Below are positions 33,852 through 42,579 of a stretch of 64,000 nt of DNA, piece after piece. Within the stretch, counting starts at the first letter, position 1; each line of letters opens with the position of its first letter. A model generated the notes under the pieces. The model worked only from the letters and a program-made list of their open reading frames with translations. It did no database searches and was not told the origin of the DNA. A program made the translations under genes and the position numbers. Origin of the DNA: Sporocytophaga sp. (GTDB lineage Bacteria; Bacteroidota; Bacteroidia; Cytophagales; Cytophagaceae); the NCBI RefSeq assembly GCF_017745095.1, contig NZ_JAGHZZ010000001.1, positions 62,001 to 126,000 on the forward strand, written 5' to 3'.

Positions 33852-33923
33852 ATGAAAGTAAGGAGAATATTACTGGGTATAATATTATTGATTTGCATTT
33901 GGTCCAATAAGGAGGATTCCTAA
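33852..33923 (+). CDS. Possible 23-aa signal-peptide-like small ORF
   Basis: ATG 33852 opens a short frame with a basic start (MKVRR) and a hydrophobic stretch (ILLGIILLICIW) before ending NKEDS. It could be a tiny secreted or membrane peptide or the remnant of a lost lipoprotein gene. Nothing supports expression. Confidence 0.2.
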   Translation: MKVRRILLGIILLICIWSNKEDS

Positions 33924-33960
33924 TAAATTTAGCTCGTTGCTATTACATGAATAACTGTTA

Positions 33961-34587
33961 ATGAAAGAAACCATGAAATCATCCGTCAAATTACTCTTTA
34001 TTTTATTTTTCATTTTTATACTCTCAGATCCATTGAGAGCCTCTGATGAACAAAACACAGACTCATTAAAGATATCTCGTATCGTTTCTGATTTTTATAC
34101 ATGGTATTTAAATGCAATCAACAATGAGAAGCACAATGAATACATGCCAAGGTTTATTGCGAACGAATCAGGAATGACCACCATTGATTATTCTAATTAT
34201 ATTAAGAATCTTAAGAAATATTATATCTCGGATTCATTAATAATTAAAGAGATAAAAAGTTATCAAGCGTGTAAAGAAAATTTAAAGTTTGTAAAGTATT
34301 CTGATTTCGAAATAAAATTTAATGACTTAGATGAATTCGAACGTGCTCAATGTGACTTCGGGAATTATTACAGGTGGATAGGTGGACAGGAGCCAATTGG
34401 AGGGATAAGAATTAAAGAAATTCAATATATAAATACGGAGAAGGCCCTTGTCACAGTTGACTACTATGATATAAATGATAAGGATAGTAACAAGTTTTTT
34501 TATGGAGAAAACAAGGTCGGATTAATAAAAATAAAAAATCAATGGTATATAGATAGTGTTGATTCTTGGAATTTAATATTCAGATAG
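33961..34587 (+). CDS. Secreted DUF3828-like protein
   Basis: This 208-residue exported protein has a signal peptide ending near DPLRAS, with either ATG 33961 or the Met four codons on as start. The mature part begins with IVSDFYTWYLNAINNE, a pattern seen in DUF3828 and related NTF2-like secreted proteins, and ends with a beta strand block VGLIKIKNQWYIDSV. There are no catalytic signatures. Relation to neighbours is not evident. The family assignment is tentative. Confidence 0.55.
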   Translation: MKETMKSSVKLLFILFFIFILSDPLRASDEQNTDSLKISRIVSDFYTWYLNAINNEKHNEYMPRFIANESGMTTIDYSNYIKNLKKYYISDSLIIKEIKSYQACKENLKFVKYSDFEIKFNDLDEFERAQCDFGNYYRWIGGQEPIGGIRIKEIQYINTEKALVTVDYYDINDKDSNKFFYGENKVGLIKIKNQWYIDSVDSWNLIFR

Positions 34588-34842
34588 TTTATTGGATAAA
34601 ACACCAGAGTCTAACAATTGCAGGATGATGTGGAAATTTCTAAGTGTGCTGCTTTAAACACTGAGCTTTTTGTTTATATTTATTTAAAGGGGCTGATTTA
34701 ATTTAGCGGGGAGACATGCATTGAATCAATGACCTATAAATCTGCACCTTAAATTAGCCAATTATAATCGCTCATTGAGGTAAATGCTTTATATCTTCAG
34801 CTAGTCAAACATATATTTAAAAATTCCAAGTATAAATTTTGA

Positions 34843-35373
34843 ATGAAAGTATTATCCTCTTTTATTATTTTTATTTCCTTTTTTAATCCTTCATATTCCC
34901 AAGATTCTATCAAGATTAAGAATAAAATAATTCTTAATGTACAGAGATGGCCTGATTCAAGGTACTCGATTTCGTCGATGAAAGCGGATAGTTCTAATGG
35001 AATTTTTGTAAAGATTTTGGCTTTAGAGGAAGATTCAAGGTTAGGTAAAATTAAATATACATTACGAGAAGCAGGAAACCATGCAAGCATTAAAGAAGAT
35101 CCTAATTCAAAGAATGCTTTCTTCGTAACTCCAGTTTCTAAGAAACTTAAACCCAAGGATAAAGAGTCTATTAGATTAGATATTTGGATTAAGTTTAGTG
35201 ATAATGTTGATGATTTGTACATACCTGTTGCTTTAAATAATGAAGAAAGGTTATATGATTCAATGGGATTAGTAATTTTGGATAACGCCAAGTGGAAAAA
35301 GCTAAAGGATGTATATACTTTCCGGAAAAATAAAATCCTAATATCTGATGTTTGGCTTAAAGTAATATTCTAA
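34843..35373 (+). CDS. Hypothetical secreted protein
   Basis: This 176-residue protein has a short signal peptide (MKVLSSFIIFISFFNPSYSQ). The rest is mixed beta with many charged residues. A possible small beta-sandwich is suggested by SIRLDIWIKFSDNVDDLYIPV. I do not recognise the family. Stands alone between AT-rich gaps. Confidence 0.5.
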   Translation: MKVLSSFIIFISFFNPSYSQDSIKIKNKIILNVQRWPDSRYSISSMKADSSNGIFVKILALEEDSRLGKIKYTLREAGNHASIKEDPNSKNAFFVTPVSKKLKPKDKESIRLDIWIKFSDNVDDLYIPVALNNEERLYDSMGLVILDNAKWKKLKDVYTFRKNKILISDVWLKVIF

Positions 35374-35549
35374 AAATTAGGAAGCTTTAGTTTGTCTCCA
35401 TGTGTCATAAAGATGCAAATAATGGAGCTATTTGACTTTCAGATACAACAGAGCAATAATATGAATCAAAGTTAATAGACCATAATCCTTAGTTTCCAAC
35501 CTTCGTAAAACTGCTAAACGGTATAAACAAAATAAAATTTACACTAATA

Positions 35550-36086
35550 ATGGAAAATCAAACGACTATTTTAAATCAGGAGGGGACCATAATTGACAAC
35601 GATATTGAAGAACAAAAAATAATTAGTCTTTGGAGGTTCATATTTTTGTCTGTTATAAGCTTGGGAGCTTATGAGATTTGGTGGATGTATAAAGCCTGGC
35701 GGTTTTATCAGCAAAAGGATAAATCCGATATAAATCCTGTAGCAAGGGCTATTTTTAGTATTTTTTTTATTAATTCTTTATTGGGAAAAATACTTTCCTT
35801 CGCCAAAGAAAAGGGCTACAGTGAAAATTATTCTTCAGCAGGCCTTGCAACTGGCTTTATTGTAATCAATTTACTTTCAAGTTTACCAGATCCATTCTGG
35901 GTTATTTCGATTTTAAGCTTTCTATTCTTAATACCAGCTTTTACCGCATTTAATTTTGCAAAACTAAATTCTAATGACTTTCAAGTTAAGGAGCAAGATT
36001 CGTTTAATGGAAGACAAATTGCTTTAATAGTAATTGGAGCGATTCTTTGGTTTATAATTATCATTGGACTTATAGAAGGGGAATAA
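35550..36086 (+). CDS. Hypothetical multi-pass membrane protein (DUF4234-like N-terminal pattern)
   Basis: This 178-residue protein has a hydrophilic start. The segment FIFLSVISLGAYEIWWMYKA near residues 30-49 resembles the 'G-Y-x-I-x-W-x-Y/W-K' stretch of small membrane proteins such as DUF4234. Three more hydrophobic segments follow (near 70-85, 100-130 and 155-175). Function unknown. It is the last gene before the surface-sugar-like cluster, and a 280-bp gap separates them. Confidence 0.5.
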   Translation: MENQTTILNQEGTIIDNDIEEQKIISLWRFIFLSVISLGAYEIWWMYKAWRFYQQKDKSDINPVARAIFSIFFINSLLGKILSFAKEKGYSENYSSAGLATGFIVINLLSSLPDPFWVISILSFLFLIPAFTAFNFAKLNSNDFQVKEQDSFNGRQIALIVIGAILWFIIIIGLIEGE

Positions 36087-36366
36087 TATAACATAAAGCA
36101 ATACTTGCATAATGATATCGATTGCTTTAAGTACCGGATTTTTCCTTGTCAAGAAACAATAACCTACTGAATATCTACATTTTAATTGCGAAAAAATGGA
36201 GTTAAATGGGTAAACAACTAGCCTTTGGAGAACTTGCCTCAAAAAAATCATAAGTTATGTAACATTATTATATATTTGTTGGTGGAGACCCCTGATTGTA
36301 GAGGTCAGAAGCTCTACCCTGATTGGAATTTTTGAGAGTTTTTGTTAGTGAAAAATTCGGTTCATT

Positions 36367-37341
36367 ATGAATATAGTGTTAGTTGGTGCTGGTCAGATAG
36401 GAAGCAGGCATTTGCAGGGATTGGCATTGCTTAAAGAAGACAATATAAGGATACAAGTACTTGATCCTTCAGAAGACTCCTTGCGGATAGCTAGAGATCG
36501 TTTCTACGAAATAGCCAAGGATAAGAATAACATCTCAATTGAATTTATAAGTAATTTCAATGAGGTTGTGAATGATGTTAATGTTGCGATTGTTGCCACC
36601 AGTTCAAAAGTGAGAAGAACGGCAATAGAAGAGCTGGTCCAGGGTAGAAGCATTAAATATCTGCTTTTGGAAAAATTCTTGTTTTCGGATATCAGAGATT
36701 ATGAGGTGATTCAAAATCTTATAAATGAGAAGCAGATTAAAGCATTTGTAAACTGTCCGAGAAGATTATATCCGGATTATATTGAAATTAAAGATCTATT
36801 GAAGGATCAGAAGAATTTTATTTTTAATGCCGTAGGATCTAATTGGGGCTTGGGTTGTAATGGGATACATTTGCTAGACCTATTTTGCTTTTTTACTGAG
36901 ACAAAGGAATTAAGATTAAATAATGATTGGCTTGACGAAGAAGTAATACCAAGTAAAAGGGCTGGCTATGTTGAATTTTCCGGTACAATTACAGGAACAA
37001 ACAATGGAAGCAAGTTTCTAATTACTTCTTATCCATCAGGAAATAGCCCTTTGGTTATTTCAATGTTTAATGAGAATTTCAGAATACTTATTGAAGAAGG
37101 TTCCGGAACTTATTTTTACTCTTCTGTTTCTAATGGTTGGGCATGGGAGCAAAAGAAATTTACTATAAAGTTTCAAAGTCAATTGACAAATCTTGTGGTT
37201 GAAGAGTTGGTTGCGACAGGGACTTGCGGACTTACTGCATACGAGGAGTCAGCGTATTTGCACCATTCTTTTTTGAAAAATATTTTATCATTTATAGAAA
37301 GAACACAAGGTAAAAAAACGACAGAATGTCTAATTACATAA
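36367..37341 (+). CDS. Gfo/Idh/MocA-family oxidoreductase (variant catalytic motif)
   Basis: This 324-residue NAD(P)-dependent oxidoreductase-like protein opens VLVGAGQIGSRHLQGLALL (Rossmann GxGxxG). At the place where the family has Glu-Lys-Pro, it reads LLLEKFLFSDI, so the Pro is replaced by Phe. NCPRRLYPDY and CNGIHLLDLFCFF supply the usual Arg/His-rich active-site region. It begins a unit of four same-strand genes and overlaps the next by 16 bp. Such enzymes act on sugars or sugar nucleotides; which one is not evident. Confidence 0.8.
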   Translation: MNIVLVGAGQIGSRHLQGLALLKEDNIRIQVLDPSEDSLRIARDRFYEIAKDKNNISIEFISNFNEVVNDVNVAIVATSSKVRRTAIEELVQGRSIKYLLLEKFLFSDIRDYEVIQNLINEKQIKAFVNCPRRLYPDYIEIKDLLKDQKNFIFNAVGSNWGLGCNGIHLLDLFCFFTETKELRLNNDWLDEEVIPSKRAGYVEFSGTITGTNNGSKFLITSYPSGNSPLVISMFNENFRILIEEGSGTYFYSSVSNGWAWEQKKFTIKFQSQLTNLVVEELVATGTCGLTAYEESAYLHHSFLKNILSFIERTQGKKTTECLIT

Positions 37342-38279
37342 ATAAAGATATATTATTGGTTGGTGCCGGACCTATGGCGGTGGAATATGCAAAGGTATTG
37401 ATGCATTTGGATTGTTCTTTTGAAGTCATTGGTCGGGGAGCTGAATCTTCAATGAAGTTTGAAGAGTCGACAAAGAAGAAAGTACATGTTGGTGGTCTTG
37501 AAAAATTTGTAAACAACAATAAACAAGGCTTTGAATTCGCCATTGTTTCTGTTGGGGTTGAGAAACTGGCAGATATCACCATTGCGTTGTTGGAAATGGG
37601 TATAAAGAACATATTAGTTGAAAAGCCTGCCGGATTAAATTTTGAAGAAATACAGAAGGTTGCTGTTAAAGCAAAGGAGAAGACAGCGAAGGTTTTAGTT
37701 GCCTACAATAGAAGGTTTTATTCTTCTGTTGAAAAGGCAATTGAAATTATAAAGGAAGACGGAGGCGTTGCATCTTTTAATTTTGAATTTACAGAGTGGA
37801 GTAATAAAATCAAGAATATAGAGAAGGCTCCGGGAGTAAAAGAAAACTGGCTATTAGCGAATTCTACACACGTAATAGACCTGGCTTTTTTTCTTGGTGG
37901 CAAGCCTAAAGAGATGTCAACATATTCAGGCGGAAGTTTGGAGTGGCACGACAAGGCAATATTTTCAGGTGCAGGGATAAGTGAAATGGGAGCCTTATTT
38001 TCTTATCAGGCTAATTGGACGGCGCCTGGCAGATGGGTTGTAGAGGTATTGACTAAAAAGCATCGTCTTTATTTTAAACCCATGGAAAGTTTACAGATTC
38101 AGGAAATAGATTCTGTTCAGGTAAATCCAGTATCTATTGATGATGAAATTGATAAAAAATTTAAACCCGGAATTTATAAGCAAGTAGAAAACTTCTTGTC
38201 TGGCCAATTGGATAGATTTTGTACAATTGAAGAGCAGGTAGAGAATGTTAAGTTGTATGAAAAGATTGCCGGGAGATAG
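37326..38279 (+). CDS. Gfo/Idh/MocA-family oxidoreductase
   Basis: This 317-residue protein has an N-terminal Rossmann fold (DILLVGAGPMAVEYAKVL), the intact family motif VEKPAGL near residue 96, AYNRRFY near 121 and a catalytic-region NSTHVIDLAFFLGGKP near 180. It is a full-length companion to the preceding variant oxidoreductase and overlaps it by 16 bp. The two may form a heteromer or act in sequence on a sugar. Base use is similar to neighbours. Confidence 0.85.
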   Translation: MSNYINKDILLVGAGPMAVEYAKVLMHLDCSFEVIGRGAESSMKFEESTKKKVHVGGLEKFVNNNKQGFEFAIVSVGVEKLADITIALLEMGIKNILVEKPAGLNFEEIQKVAVKAKEKTAKVLVAYNRRFYSSVEKAIEIIKEDGGVASFNFEFTEWSNKIKNIEKAPGVKENWLLANSTHVIDLAFFLGGKPKEMSTYSGGSLEWHDKAIFSGAGISEMGALFSYQANWTAPGRWVVEVLTKKHRLYFKPMESLQIQEIDSVQVNPVSIDDEIDKKFKPGIYKQVENFLSGQLDRFCTIEEQVENVKLYEKIAGR

Positions 38280-38294
38280 TAATTAGTTAATAAA

Positions 38295-38852
38295 ATGGTT
38301 AAGAAAATATCTATAGATATCGATGGAATTTTTAATGATTATCCCCATTGTTGGGTAAGATTCATTAATCTGGCCATTGGAGCAAATTTCCAGGCAAAAG
38401 AGGACGCAAGGAATTCTTTGGGCGAACAGGAATATGAACGACTTAAAAGTTTGTATAGGACCTCAGAGTACAAAGCAAATCTTGAAGTTTCAGATGAAGC
38501 CAGATCTTTCTGCGATCATTTAACCAACAAAGGTTATGAGATAATTATAGCTACATCAAGACCTTTGAAAAGTCCGAAATATCCGGGATTATATGATTTG
38601 ACATATAATTGGTTAAAGAAAAATGACGTTCCCTTTTCATCATTAATTTACAAGGAAAGAACAGACGCGTTTTTGAAAGAAGTTGAAGGTGTATCGTATC
38701 ATATTGAGGACGAGATAGAATATGCCGACTTTTTTGCGCGTAATGGAATTACTACTTTTTTGTATGAAAAAAGCAGAAAAGTAGGTAAAGCGGAGTTGGA
38801 AAACATTATTGTTTTTGAGTCATTCAAAGAGTTAGAATCTTATATTGATTGA
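38295..38852 (+). CDS. HAD-superfamily-like phosphatase
   Basis: This 185-residue protein starts KKISIDIDGIFNDYPHCW, where the DxD pair fits HAD motif I. IIIATSRPLKSP near residue 78 fits motif II and YHIEDEIEYADFF near 136 fits the acidic motif III/IV. It resembles 5'-nucleotidase or sugar-phosphate phosphatase HADs of Bacteroidota. It sits between the oxidoreductases and a GT2, so a role in sugar-phosphate or sugar-nucleotide synthesis is plausible. The specific substrate is unknown. Confidence 0.7.
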   Translation: MVKKISIDIDGIFNDYPHCWVRFINLAIGANFQAKEDARNSLGEQEYERLKSLYRTSEYKANLEVSDEARSFCDHLTNKGYEIIIATSRPLKSPKYPGLYDLTYNWLKKNDVPFSSLIYKERTDAFLKEVEGVSYHIEDEIEYADFFARNGITTFLYEKSRKVGKAELENIIVFESFKELESYID

Positions 38853-38853
38853 T

Positions 38854-39768
38854 ATGCCTTTTTTTAGTGTATGTATTTCCAGCTTTGACAGGAGTGAAAC
38901 GATTGAAACTACGCTTAAATCTTTATCCCTTCAGGAGTTTAAGGATTTTGAAGTGATAATAGTAGATTGCTCCAGTACAGATAATACAGTTGAAAAGATC
39001 CAGCATTTTTTTAACTCTGATTTTTTTAAAAAGCATCCATTTACATATCAGTTTGTACAAAGGGATTATGAGCCCCAAACCGTTGAAGACTGGAATGAAC
39101 CAGTTAAACTTGCTAGTGGGAAATACATTGCAATGTTGGAAGGAGACGATCAATTCTTGCCAGACCACCTAGAAAAAGTTTATAAAACATTAGTGGAGGC
39201 TCCTAAAATTGGGATTTTTGCAACAGGTAATCAAAATGGAGCGCGCAAAAAACAAGGACTATTTAAAAGCCAGGATTATTTTGAATACCTCTATACACTC
39301 AAAGAAGTTCCCCCTCCATCTGAAGCTATATTCTTAAGGTTAAATAAGCAAGGAAATCCTTATTATTACAATGATAAAGATTTCATATATGCACCCGAAA
39401 TTGATTTATATATGCGAATAGCGTTGGATGGCTTTGATACTTTTATTGCTCCTTCTCAAGGAGTAATCCGAGATGTTAAAGTGAAGTCAAGAGCCAAGTG
39501 GAAATATTATGCCGATCATTATTATATCCTGGATAAATACAGATCGTTTCAAAAAGGGACAGATGTATATCATGAAGTGAAGCGTGAAATTGATTCAAAA
39601 GCATATATGGCTTTTGTTTATGATTGGTTGTATTACAAGACCAGTGAAAGAAAAGCATTAAAAGAAAACCTTATAAAAAGATACGGAAGCTTTAACTTTT
39701 ATTTAAATACAACGAAAGGCATATTTGCAGCAGTGTATAAGGGAATTATCAAAAGAATTTTAAAATAG
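38854..39768 (+). CDS. Family 2 glycosyltransferase
   Basis: This 304-residue GT-A enzyme is placed from ATG 38854 (MPFFSVCISSFDRSETIETT), one base after the HAD stop; the TTG at 38845 would overlap that gene. FEVIIVDCSSTDNT near residue 33 and the DxD-type motif MLEGDDQFLPDH near 93 are visible. The C-terminus has no membrane segment. It ends immediately before the convergent methyltransferase gene, with the two stop codons abutting and no terminator between. Probably adds a sugar to a surface polymer. Confidence 0.85.
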   Translation: MPFFSVCISSFDRSETIETTLKSLSLQEFKDFEVIIVDCSSTDNTVEKIQHFFNSDFFKKHPFTYQFVQRDYEPQTVEDWNEPVKLASGKYIAMLEGDDQFLPDHLEKVYKTLVEAPKIGIFATGNQNGARKKQGLFKSQDYFEYLYTLKEVPPPSEAIFLRLNKQGNPYYYNDKDFIYAPEIDLYMRIALDGFDTFIAPSQGVIRDVKVKSRAKWKYYADHYYILDKYRSFQKGTDVYHEVKREIDSKAYMAFVYDWLYYKTSERKALKENLIKRYGSFNFYLNTTKGIFAAVYKGIIKRILK

Positions 39769-40659
39769 TTATTTTTTTAACTTATGAATATATAATACTT
39801 TGTCATTTTTAGGTAACACCTTATCCAGGGTTTTAGAAAGGACAAAGTATAACTTTCTTAGAAGTTTCTTTTGAAGTATTTTTTGAATGTTTGCGTTAAA
39901 AACTAAAATAAGAGAGGAGAGGAACGCTCCAGAGAAACCCAAAGGTAATCTTTGAACCGTTTCAAAACCATTAAATAAAATATCAATACCTTTTTTAGAA
40001 TATAGAATTCTATGCCTCGGTGTATCCAGATGCACCCATTTTCTTCCGAATAATTTAAATGAACTGGAGTATATATTGGGGAAGTCATTAATAGAATAGC
40101 AGATCTCCTTAGAAGCATTTTTTATCAAGTCAACATAAGCCTGTGGATCTTGAATATGTTCAATGAACTGAGAGGAAGAGAATACATCAAATCTTAATCC
40201 TTCAGGAACCGCTCCATAATCGCCTTCTATTAAATGTATATTTAAATTTTTAAGATTCTGTTCTGCAAATTTGATATTAAAATCAATTCCGTATAGCTCG
40301 CTTTGAGGAAAGTATTGTCTTAGTATTAATAGCATTTGTCCATTTCCACAGCCAACATCTATAAACCTGAATTTACCATCCGGAAAATATGATTGTAATA
40401 GTTTAATTCTTATGCTTATAGCGTTGTTCTTATCATTTAAATCAACTGTGCTGAATTTATTAGTGAATGGCGTATAAGAATCACCATAATAGCGTGCTAA
40501 TTCATTATTATCAACCTGCGGTAAGATGGACAAAGAATTACATCCTTTGCATTGATACCAGTTGTAACTTCCCTCTACGGCTTTAAAATTGATATCCTTT
40601 TGGTTTTTATACAAAATGAAAGTTTCAGATTGGCAAACCGGGCAATTTAATTTTGTCAT
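39769..40659 (-). CDS. Class I SAM-dependent methyltransferase with N-terminal zinc knuckle
   Basis: This 296-residue protein begins MTKLNCPVCQSE and has a second pair CKGCNSL near residue 38, a probable zinc site. The Rossmann motif I is FRFIDVGCGNGQMLLIL near 95-111. SSQFIEHIQDPQAYV and the DTPRHRILYSKKG segment match the Methyltransf_23 type common in polysaccharide clusters. It has the same plan as the methyltransferase at 378-1259. Convergent to the GT2 with abutting stops. Confidence 0.85.
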   Translation of the reverse strand: MTKLNCPVCQSETFILYKNQKDINFKAVEGSYNWYQCKGCNSLSILPQVDNNELARYYGDSYTPFTNKFSTVDLNDKNNAISIRIKLLQSYFPDGKFRFIDVGCGNGQMLLILRQYFPQSELYGIDFNIKFAEQNLKNLNIHLIEGDYGAVPEGLRFDVFSSSQFIEHIQDPQAYVDLIKNASKEICYSINDFPNIYSSSFKLFGRKWVHLDTPRHRILYSKKGIDILFNGFETVQRLPLGFSGAFLSSLILVFNANIQKILQKKLLRKLYFVLSKTLDKVLPKNDKVLYIHKLKK

Positions 40660-40900
40660 TATAAGAGATGATTTATGATCAATCCAGGCGGTAAAAATAT
40701 TAAAAAATATATACTATTGAGAAAATAGTTTTTAGCAAGTATAGTGCTTATCTACAGAGCTTTAGAGATAATATAGTTAACGGCTTTTCTATGCTTTGAA
40801 ATAGCATGTGATAAATAAGAATAAAAAGATATTAACATGAAAAATTTAAAAACAAGCATTCTTACACAAGTTTATGATTTAACAGGCAATAAATTGTTCT

Positions 40901-41218
40901 TTAATAGTAATTGTTTCTAAAAAATGTCATTATCGAATTGACATTATCAAAATACACCCACATTGCATAGCTATAATTCGAATTGATCAAATCTTTAGTA
41001 GGTAGAGAAATATAAGAAGATCCATCAAAATGATAGGCGCTGTTTTCTTTACCACATCTGTCGGTGGTTAAAGTGGCTCCGAAAGACGTTCCATTATTAT
41101 CATTTCCTGAAGCATCTTGAATATTAGAAGTGAATGGATAATAAGCAACTAACTTATTCTGAGATTTAACAAATTAAAAATTTAATAAAATTACAATCAG
41201 CGGTAAAAATTTTCTCAT
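40901..41218 (-). pseudogene. Broken LamG/concanavalin-like secreted protein gene
   Basis: From ATG 41218 the minus strand reads MRKFLPLIVILLNF and then a TAA at codon 15. The same frame continues with NKLVAYYPFTSNIQDASGND, NNGTSFGATLTTDRCGKEN and SAYHFDGSSYISLP. This is the typical start of a LamG-like jelly-roll domain in Bacteroidota surface proteins. The frame ends after SIMTFFRNNYY, far short of a full domain. The early stop in the signal peptide and the missing 3' part both mark it as a relic. Confidence 0.8.
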
Positions 41219-41582
41219 AAAGATTTTTCCCTTTTAGTTAAGAAAAATGCAAAATCTTTATCTACTAATTTCCCCTATAATTAGATCCTTCAACTTTTCT
41301 TTTAATAATCCTCAATTGAATGCCATAAGACTATAAAGCGACAACCAATTGTTTATTCACTATTATAACATATGGTTATCTGGCTCTTCGTAAAAAACAG
41401 TCTTGAAAAATCAAAGTGTTGTATTGCAGATCAATAATTTAGAATTATTCGGAAACAATTTCCTGTTAATTTTACCATTTTTTAATTCTATTTCTTCTGT
41501 TACAATCTGGTTTAGAGATGGTAAAAAATTTTCCTCATGCATAAGAAGCGTCAGAACCTTCAATTGTTCTCCGTTCAATAAA
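41219..41582. other. Intergenic region with possible small minus-strand coding relic
   Basis: Mostly AT-rich without recognisable sites. On the minus strand, directly after the HxlR stop, a frame is open from 41578 (TTG) to 41411, 55 codons. It has protein-like sequence (LNGEQLKVLTLLMHEENFLP, then IVTEEIELKNGKINRK). I do not recognise it. It may be the tail of a lost gene or an unannotated small protein. Confidence 0.3.
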
Positions 41583-41942
41583 TCACTTTACCGGAAGATT
41601 AGCCTCTCCCCATTTTTCCATTCTATTTAGGATATCTTCAAGAGACTTACCTCGTTCTGTCAGTTCATATTCTACTTTTGGAGGGACTTCCTGATAAACA
41701 ATACGATTGATCAATCCATCGCTTTCAAGTTCTTTTAACTTTGCAATAAGCATCCTTTCAGAAACACCAACCAGCCTTTTTTTCAATTCATTGTAGCGGA
41801 GTTTTTTTTCATTCAGGAGATAAACAAGGATATTGATTTTCCATCTTCCACCGATTAAAGATAAAATCTGGGTAATACCACAATGCTCTTTCCAGTATTT
41901 CTCATTGATGCTATTGGTAGAATGTTCCTTTCTTGATTTCAT
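41583..41942 (-). CDS. HxlR-family winged-helix transcriptional regulator
   Basis: This 119-residue regulator starts at ATG 41942 (MKSRKEHSTNSINEKYWKEH), chosen because the longer frame to 41990 would run through a dyad that looks like its operator. The domain shows LSLIGGRWKINILVYLLN (near residue 28), LRYNELKKRLVGVSERML and the wing segment KVEYELTERGKSLEDIL. HxlR proteins usually regulate a divergent redox, detoxification or DoxX-type gene, and here DoxX is divergent. Confidence 0.88.
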   Translation of the reverse strand: MKSRKEHSTNSINEKYWKEHCGITQILSLIGGRWKINILVYLLNEKKLRYNELKKRLVGVSERMLIAKLKELESDGLINRIVYQEVPPKVEYELTERGKSLEDILNRMEKWGEANLPVK

Positions 41943-41957
41943 ACTCACTTTTTTGTT

Positions 41958-41982
41958 AGTACCATACAATTTAGTATGTACT
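41958..41982. promoter_or_regulatory. Putative HxlR operator dyad
   Basis: AGTACCATAC (41958-41967) and GTATGTACT (41974-41982) form an imperfect dyad with one extra base in the left arm. It lies between the divergent HxlR and DoxX genes, as HxlR sites usually do. Confidence 0.6.
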
Positions 41983-42039
41983 TTCTTCACTCTAAATAAA
42001 TCAAAATATTTGCAAAGTAAGATTTAAAAAGAACTAAAA

Positions 42040-42411
42040 ATGGAAACGATCAAAGTAGTATTTTACTGGACAAGTTATGCTTATTATCTCTATGTGTTTG
42101 GATATGCATCTCTTTTCAAGGTATTTCAAAAAAAATCAATGATGGACAGTATGCTATCTCTTGGGTTTAATAAAATCTGGACTATTCTCATTGGAATTGG
42201 TGAACTGATAGGAGTTATCTTAATTGTGGTAGGATTGATTAAACCTCAGTTTAGAAATCTAGGAATTTTATTGCTGGTCCCTTTTTCGGTTGGCGCATTC
42301 ACAGCACATATGGCGCATCAGGAATATCAGCACTATTATAATTCATTGATAGTGTGCATACTTACGATTGTCATGCTTGCCTTAGACAATAATTTCAAAA
42401 TTCAGTTTTAA
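42040..42411 (+). CDS. DoxX-family membrane protein
   Basis: This 123-residue protein has four membrane helices of DoxX type. After the first helix the sequence reads FGYASLFKVFQKKSMMDSML, then GIGELIGVILIVVGLIKPQ and a conserved AHMAHQEYQHYYNSL near the last helix. The family includes subunits of quinol- or thiosulfate-linked oxidoreductases and many of unknown use. It is divergent from an HxlR regulator with a dyad between, so regulation by that protein is likely. Confidence 0.85.
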   Translation: METIKVVFYWTSYAYYLYVFGYASLFKVFQKKSMMDSMLSLGFNKIWTILIGIGELIGVILIVVGLIKPQFRNLGILLLVPFSVGAFTAHMAHQEYQHYYNSLIVCILTIVMLALDNNFKIQF

Positions 42412-42579
42412 AAAAGATGTATGCTTGCACATCTTCATTGTCGTTAGATTCAGGATATGATCAACCTTTTGTTAGAAAAGATTAATTAGGTTTATTTCCT
42501 TAATTTAACGACAAGGACACGTGCATCTATAAACCATAGGAATTACTTTAACATAGCACTAATGTGCCACAAATCAGAA

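Noticed and set aside
41403-41630. Plus-strand 75-codon frame
   Set aside because: It is antisense to the end of the HxlR gene and its sequence is Phe/Ser-rich shadow type.
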